Shown: piece after piece, positions 60,272 through 64,000 of the stretch
How the letters are laid out: every line of letters starts with the position of its first letter
How positions within the stretch are numbered: position 1 is the first letter of the stretch
DNA from: Brevibacterium atlanticum
GTDB taxonomy: Bacteria > Actinomycetota > Actinomycetes > Actinomycetales > Brevibacteriaceae
DNA length: 64,000 nucleotides
Direction: 5' to 3'
Assembly (NCBI RefSeq): GCF_011617245.1
Contig: NZ_CP050152.1
Location: 3,400,503-3,464,502 of the forward strand
Notes under the pieces: generated by a model
Databases searched by the model: none
What the model saw: the letters and a program-made list of their open reading frames with translations, nothing else
What the model was told of the DNA's origin: nothing
Program-made: the position numbers and the translations under genes

Positions 60272-60583
60272 TCAGCGGTTGCGGTAGCGCGGGTCGACGG
60301 CCCTGACCTTCGGGCGGACGTCGGTGAGGTAGACGATGCCGGCGACGAGGGCGATGATGTTGAGGAAGATCATGCGCATACCCATCGGCGGGAGTGCGAT
60401 GAGCGCGAGCGCGAGTCCGACGCCGAGGAGGATGACCCAGAACTTCTTGCTCTGCTTGTCCACGGCGCGGTAGTTCTCGTCTTTGAAGCGCAGGCAGTCG
60501 ATGAACGCCCACAGCTGGACGATGAAGGCGGCCACCGTCAGCGCGAGAAAGACGAGACTCTGAAAGCCCGCAATGTATTCCAT
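60272..60583 (-). CDS. DUF2516 family membrane protein
   Basis: 103 residues with three hydrophobic segments (about 8-28, 48-65 and 68-87), FIDCLRFKDENYRAVDKQSKKFW between the first two, and the basic end VRPKVRAVDPRYRNR, as in the actinobacterial DUF2516 family often found near mshA-type loci. The ATG at 60583 is 6 nt after TAGGCT (minus, 60590-60595), a leaderless start. The function is unknown. Confidence 0.87.
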   Translation of the reverse strand: MEYIAGFQSLVFLALTVAAFIVQLWAFIDCLRFKDENYRAVDKQSKKFWVILLGVGLALALIALPPMGMRMIFLNIIALVAGIVYLTDVRPKVRAVDPRYRNR

Positions 60584-60668
60584 TCCCCCAGCCTAGCAAT
60601 TCCCGCCCGCTCGGGTCAGGCCGGGCTGGCGATCCTGGGCGATTGCCCACCCCCGACTCACCGCACTC

Positions 60669-61070
60669 TCAGAGGATGCCCGTCGTGCGGATGAGTGCGC
60701 ACATCCCCATGCCGATGACGACGGCGAGGAGCATGGGGACCCGCACGATTGCGGCGAGCACCCCGGCCCCGACGCCGATGAGGCGGGCCGGGTCGGCGAG
60801 GTCCTGGCCGTCGAAGATCGCCGTCGTGGCGAACACGGCGCCGATGAGCACGACCGTCGCGCGGTCCATCCACATCGTCACGCGCTCGGTCGAGGTGCCC
60901 GAATCGTCCACCCCCGCTGAGGTGGTGCCCGCGCCGCCGCTGGTCACCGGCTGACCGCGGCGACCCTTCGTGGCGATGGCGCCGCCGAGCTTCACCCCGG
61001 CGAAGCGCATGAGGTAGGTTCCGAGGCTCAGCGCTGCGAGCGCGATGAGGAAGCTGCCGGCGCTCATCAT
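60669..61070 (-). CDS. azlD: branched-chain amino-acid exporter small subunit AzlD
   Basis: 133 residues with four hydrophobic segments, starting LALAALSLGTYLMRFAGVKLG, typical of AzlD. A Gly/Thr/Ser-rich insert (about 38-62) is unusual. It forms the export complex with AzlC. The ATG at 61070 overlaps the azlC stop (ATGA). The transported compound is inferred from the family (branched-chain amino acids or analogues). Confidence 0.87.
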   Translation of the reverse strand: MMSAGSFLIALAALSLGTYLMRFAGVKLGGAIATKGRRGQPVTSGGAGTTSAGVDDSGTSTERVTMWMDRATVVLIGAVFATTAIFDGQDLADPARLIGVGAGVLAAIVRVPMLLAVVIGMGMCALIRTTGIL

Positions 61071-62044
61071 CGTCCCTCCCCTGCATCGACGGATCGTTCC
61101 GGGTGCTGTGGTCGATCCGGGTTCGGTGGATGTTCCGGGCTCTGCCGATATGCAGCGTCGTCGCCACCCGAGGCGACTGCGCCCCCGCCGGCCAGTCCCA
61201 CGCCTCCGTCACCGGGGGTATTCTCGTCTCCGCTATCCGGGTGGCCTGCACCGCCTCGGTGATGGTCTGCGGTTCGGCGCCGGCGGATCAGAGAGCGCAC
61301 CGCCCAACCTGTCGCGACGAAGACGAACACGGACAGCGAGGTCACCGCGCCCAACCCCAACGGCAGCACGGGGGTGAGGAGCACGGCGATGAGGACGCCG
61401 ACGAGAGTCAGTGACAGGGTGGCGCGGTTCTTCAGGTCGCCTCGAATGAGGCAGAAGAGGATGATCGGGAAGGCAGCGTCGAGGCCGAGGAAGTCGGCGT
61501 CGATGACGTTGCCCAGCCATTGGCCGAGCATGGAACCGCCGGGCCACATGATGGCGATGGCCGCACCCATGAGGAGGAAAGCGTGCCAGCGTGCGCGGTC
61601 GTTGTGCCCGGTCCGCGAGATCGCGGTGGATTCGTCGTTGACCCAGTGGGCGGCGATGAGTGCCCGCCAGTCCTGGGGGAAGAAGGGGCCGACGGCGACG
61701 CCGAAGGCGAAGTTCCGGGAATTGACCAGCAGCCCGGCGAGCACCGCGAGGATCGGAGCACCACCGGCGGCGATGACGCCGACGAAGGTGAACTCGGCGG
61801 CACCACCGAGGGCGAACATCGCCAGCAGCAGCGTCTGCCACCACACGAAGCCCGAGACCGCCGAGATCGCACCATAGGACAGCGCGACCGCGATGATCGT
61901 CACGGTGACGATGGCGATGGCACGGTAAGTCGAGCCTGGCAGTACGCGCTCGATCGGGGGCTGGCGCTCCTGCGACCGCCCGCCCTCCTGCGCCCGCCGG
62001 CGACCGGGAAGCACCCTTCCGATCGTGCGAAATAATGAACTCAT
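61067..62044 (-). CDS. azlC: branched-chain amino-acid exporter large subunit AzlC
   Basis: 325 residues; seven to eight hydrophobic segments with GGAAEFTFVGVIAAGGAPILAVL in part, LLVNSRNFAFGVAVGPFF and HWVNDESTAIS, the AzlC core. Residues 1-35 and the last 70 are disordered (Gly/Asp/Pro-rich tail). The ATG at 62044 sits within a GAACTCATGTTC palindrome, a likely operator. It is divergent from the XRE-cupin regulator by 66 bp. Confidence 0.88.
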   Translation of the reverse strand: MSSLFRTIGRVLPGRRRAQEGGRSQERQPPIERVLPGSTYRAIAIVTVTIIAVALSYGAISAVSGFVWWQTLLLAMFALGGAAEFTFVGVIAAGGAPILAVLAGLLVNSRNFAFGVAVGPFFPQDWRALIAAHWVNDESTAISRTGHNDRARWHAFLLMGAAIAIMWPGGSMLGQWLGNVIDADFLGLDAAFPIILFCLIRGDLKNRATLSLTLVGVLIAVLLTPVLPLGLGAVTSLSVFVFVATGWAVRSLIRRRRTADHHRGGAGHPDSGDENTPGDGGVGLAGGGAVASGGDDAAYRQSPEHPPNPDRPQHPERSVDAGEGR

Positions 62045-62118
62045 GTTCTATACACTGCACCCCACACATTCGTTCGTCAACCCGAACAGCACTGCCGGTA
62101 TGCTGAACACATGAGTTC
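62037..62118. promoter_or_regulatory. paired operator-like palindromes at the azlC and XRE starts
   Basis: GAAC-TCAT-GTTC at 62037-62048 covers the azlC start; GAAC-ACATGA-GTTC at 62105-62118 covers the regulator start. The XRE -10 TATGCT is at 62099-62104, 6 nt before the ATG at 62111. Both genes begin ATGAGTTC. Confidence 0.5.
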
Positions 62119-62728
62119 TCAATCTCAGCCCGAACCGGAATCCGAATCCGAACCGGGCTCGTCCGAGACAACCGGCTCGGCTCTGTCACCCAGCGAGCAG
62201 ATCGCCGCCGCGCTCAAGCGCGAGCGGCTGCGGGCGGGTCTGTCCCTGTCGGAGGTCGCCCGGCGAGCGGGGATCGGCAAGTCGACGATGTCCGGCCTCG
62301 AAACGGGCAGCGGCAACCCCAGCCTGGAGACGATGTGGGCGCTTGCCGCCGCGCTCGACATCCCGCTGGCGCGTCTGCTCGACCCTCCCCCGCACGAGGT
62401 GGCCCTCCAGCATGTCGGCGACATGCCCAGCCTGCCCTCGACGACGGCGAACTATGTGGCCACACTGCTCTCACCGTCACCGACGAACGCCCGCCGTGAC
62501 ATCTACTTCATCCAGGCCGAGCCGAGTGAGCCGCGGATGTCGCAGCCGCATCCGCAGGGAACGGTCGAACACGTCATCCTCGGCAGCGGGGCGGCACGCA
62601 TCGATGTCGTCGGACAATCCTTCGAACTCGGTGTCGGCGACTATCTCACGTACCCCGGCGACCAGCCGCATCGCTTCACGGCACTGGCTCCGGGCACGAA
62701 CGCCGTCTTCGTCGTCGAAAGCAGCTGA
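62111..62728 (+). CDS. XRE-family regulator with cupin domain
   Basis: 205 residues: a disordered N-terminus, a helix-turn-helix (about 37-90, LRAGLSLSEVARRAGIGKSTMSGLE), and a cupin_2 domain (about 140-203, SQPHPQGTVEHVILGSG and DYLTYPGDQPHRF) that would bind a small effector. It is divergent from azlCD, as such regulators usually are, and probably represses them until an amino acid accumulates. The ATG is leaderless. Confidence 0.92.
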   Translation: MSSQSQPEPESESEPGSSETTGSALSPSEQIAAALKRERLRAGLSLSEVARRAGIGKSTMSGLETGSGNPSLETMWALAAALDIPLARLLDPPPHEVALQHVGDMPSLPSTTANYVATLLSPSPTNARRDIYFIQAEPSEPRMSQPHPQGTVEHVILGSGAARIDVVGQSFELGVGDYLTYPGDQPHRFTALAPGTNAVFVVESS

Positions 62729-62732
62729 GTCT

Positions 62733-63881
62733 CTACTCTGCGACCTGCCCGTCATCGTTGTCGGCGCTGCCGTCCAGGGGTGGCATCCGTGATTGGGCTT
62801 CTTCCCTCGTCAGGCCCGCGGCCTGCAGGAGGTCGACGGCCACGGTGCGGAGCAGGAGGACGAGGGATTCGTCGTGGATGTCCCAATCGGACTTCGCCCG
62901 CGGATCCAGCGTGCTCGCGGCTTCGGACAGGGCCGCCTCGGCGAGGGATCGGTCCGTTCCTCTGCGCAGGGCGATCTCGAGCTTCTTCGCTCCGTCGGCC
63001 AACGATCCGACGTAATCGGCGATGACGGGCTTGTCGACGTCGAGCTCGGTGATGCCCACGACTCGGCGGGCGATCACACGGATGGTACGCATCGCCCGGT
63101 CGGAGAATTTGTGGGCGCGGGAGAGTCGGGTCACCTCGGCGGCATGGCGACGGGCCCGGGCATTGATCTTCGCGGCTTCGCGGGAGATCCGCAGCGACGA
63201 GCCCCACGAGTCGATGATGTCCTGGGTCTCGCGGGCGCGTTCGAGAGCTCGGTTGGCCAGTGCGGAATCGGAGTTCTGCAGCGCCCGCCGCATCATCTTG
63301 AGGACGACGTCGATCTCCTCGAGCATGTCCGCGGCCAGTCGCCGGGGTGCCTTGCGGGCGTCGCGCGGGATGAGGAAAGCCAAGAGGATCGCGCACACGG
63401 AGCCGGTCAGGGCGTCGAGGGTGCGTGGGAAAGGGGAGCTCGTGGCGGTCGCCGGAACCACGACGACGTAGACGGATTGGACGGCGATCTGGGTGATGAA
63501 GATGCCGCCGGAATTGAGGATCGTGCCGATGACCAGGCCGATGATGAGGGTGAGGGCGAGCTGCCAGATGCCGGTGCCGTAGACGTTGACGAGGAGCTCC
63601 CCGACCAGCACTCCGAAGGTCGCGCCGATGCCGATCTCGAGTGCTCGACGGAGGCGACGGTCGGCGACGGGACCGATGCCCACGGCTGAGGCGACGGCGG
63701 CGAGGAACGGGTAGGGGTGGCCGAGGACGTAGACGCAGAAGGTATAAGCGGCGGTGGCGGCGATGGGGATCTGGATCAGCTGGCCCGAGTTCGCCCACAG
63801 GCGCTTGAGCCCGAGGCGGAGGCGGTGACCGGCGACATTGACCGCCCGCCGCGGCAGTTCGCCGACCCGATTCTCCGCCAT
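62733..63881 (-). CDS. FUSC/aromatic acid exporter-like membrane protein
   Basis: 382 residues. Six hydrophobic segments (about 30-165: IPIAATAAYTFCVYVLG, PFLAAVASAVGIGPV, ALEIGIGATFGVLVGELLV, LALTLIIGLVIGTIL and others), then a long helical cytoplasmic domain (about 175-370) rich in Arg and Glu. This is the half-size FUSC/YgaE-type layout; related proteins export aromatic acids or lipids. The ATG at 63881 has GAGGGGACTG upstream; the frame is open to 63935. Confidence 0.85.
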   Translation of the reverse strand: MAENRVGELPRRAVNVAGHRLRLGLKRLWANSGQLIQIPIAATAAYTFCVYVLGHPYPFLAAVASAVGIGPVADRRLRRALEIGIGATFGVLVGELLVNVYGTGIWQLALTLIIGLVIGTILNSGGIFITQIAVQSVYVVVVPATATSSPFPRTLDALTGSVCAILLAFLIPRDARKAPRRLAADMLEEIDVVLKMMRRALQNSDSALANRALERARETQDIIDSWGSSLRISREAAKINARARRHAAEVTRLSRAHKFSDRAMRTIRVIARRVVGITELDVDKPVIADYVGSLADGAKKLEIALRRGTDRSLAEAALSEAASTLDPRAKSDWDIHDESLVLLLRTVAVDLLQAAGLTREEAQSRMPPLDGSADNDDGQVAE

Positions 63882-63966
63882 CAGTCCCCTCTGCCACTCA
63901 CTGTTGCTGTACTCAGAGTACCGGAAATGTGGCATGCTAAAGTCGGTGCGCCGAGGAGGCTATTGA

Positions 63967-64000
63967 ATGACAACGAATCTCACCCGGAACGAAGCGCAGA
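63967..64000 (+). CDS. pepN: start of a gene, probably aminopeptidase N
   Basis: Only 11 codons are visible. The ATG at 63967 has GAGGAGGCTATTGA upstream and TAAAGT near 63938 as a possible -10. The first residues MTTNLTRNEAQ closely resemble the N-terminus of actinobacterial PepN (NLTRxEAxxRA). The rest lies outside the window. Confidence 0.5.
   Translation, partial: MTTNLTRNEAQ

Noticed and set aside
1-64000. CGCCGAGGYGG considered as a polar chromosome-segregation signal
   Set aside because: Within the window the two orientations are about equally common (roughly 19 against 23 for the T variant), so there is no visible polarity. A Chi-like or other role remains open.

Overview
The window is high-GC actinobacterial DNA, most likely from a Brevibacterium-like member of the Micrococcales. 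This rests on mycothiol genes (mshA, an S-(hydroxymethyl)mycothiol-type dehydrogenase), a MetPS-type importer, ThrE, a SenX3-RegX3-PhoU module, CarD and many leaderless genes. At least 15 genes begin 6-7 nt after a TANNNT box. No integrase, transposase, prophage gene or CRISPR array is visible, so this looks like ordinary chromosome with a few accessory stretches. The taxonomic call is inference from gene content, not a database match.

Layout. 1-8.4 kb: the 5' part of an aldehyde dehydrogenase, ung, an amidohydrolase-thrE operon, an SGNH hydrolase, and an alpha/beta hydrolase facing tryptophan 2,3-dioxygenase (kynurenine route). 8.0-10.8 kb: a protealysin-like M4 peptidase coupled to an emfourin-like inhibitor, and LtrA. 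10.9-20.7 kb: a polar-looking system of three transcription units: MTAP-like phosphorylase, epimerase and GT-C-like membrane protein; molybdopterin oxidoreductase and membrane partner; GT2, DUF2064 transferase and methyltransferase. It is followed by a two-component system. All three unit promoters carry a CGTAAG box exactly 39 bp upstream of the -10. 20.7-24.4 kb: an MFS transporter and a UbiB/ABC1 kinase-like protein. 24.4-25 kb: tRNA-Thr with hairpins and tandem repeats. 25-31 kb: a DsbA-like protein, a membrane Ser/Thr kinase, and otsA-otsB. 31-35.4 kb: two translationally coupled LacI regulators divergent from a degenerate MalK-like ATPase and a DUF4032 kinase-like protein. 35.6-49 kb: an SDR, three APC permeases, metP-metS, rlmB-like, cysS, the mycothiol formaldehyde pair and a PanE-like protein. 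49-55.4 kb: a broken ispD, carD, a lipoprotein, regX3-senX3, phoU and gpmA. 55.5-64 kb: a BASS transporter, GNAT, YbjN, mshA, a hydrolase, DUF2516, azlCD with a divergent XRE-cupin regulator, an FUSC-type protein, and the first codons of a likely pepN.

Main points of interest. (1) A 61-bp palindromic element is present twice (1091-1151 and 49327-49387). The second copy sits in ispD, and removing 61 nt restores the reading frame; ispF is absent where carD-ispD-ispF-cysS would be expected. (2) The shared CGTAAG promoter architecture ties the glycosyltransferase/molybdoenzyme genes into one probable regulon. (3) The MalK-like ATPase has lost its Q-loop Gln, LSGGQ, D-loop Asp and switch His, and is paired with a kinase-like DUF4032 protein. 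(4) CGCCGAGGYGG is strongly over-represented, including as inverted pairs in terminators. (5) There is a perfect 62-bp palindrome between convergent genes. (6) Several genes end in tandem duplications that repeat their own stop codon.
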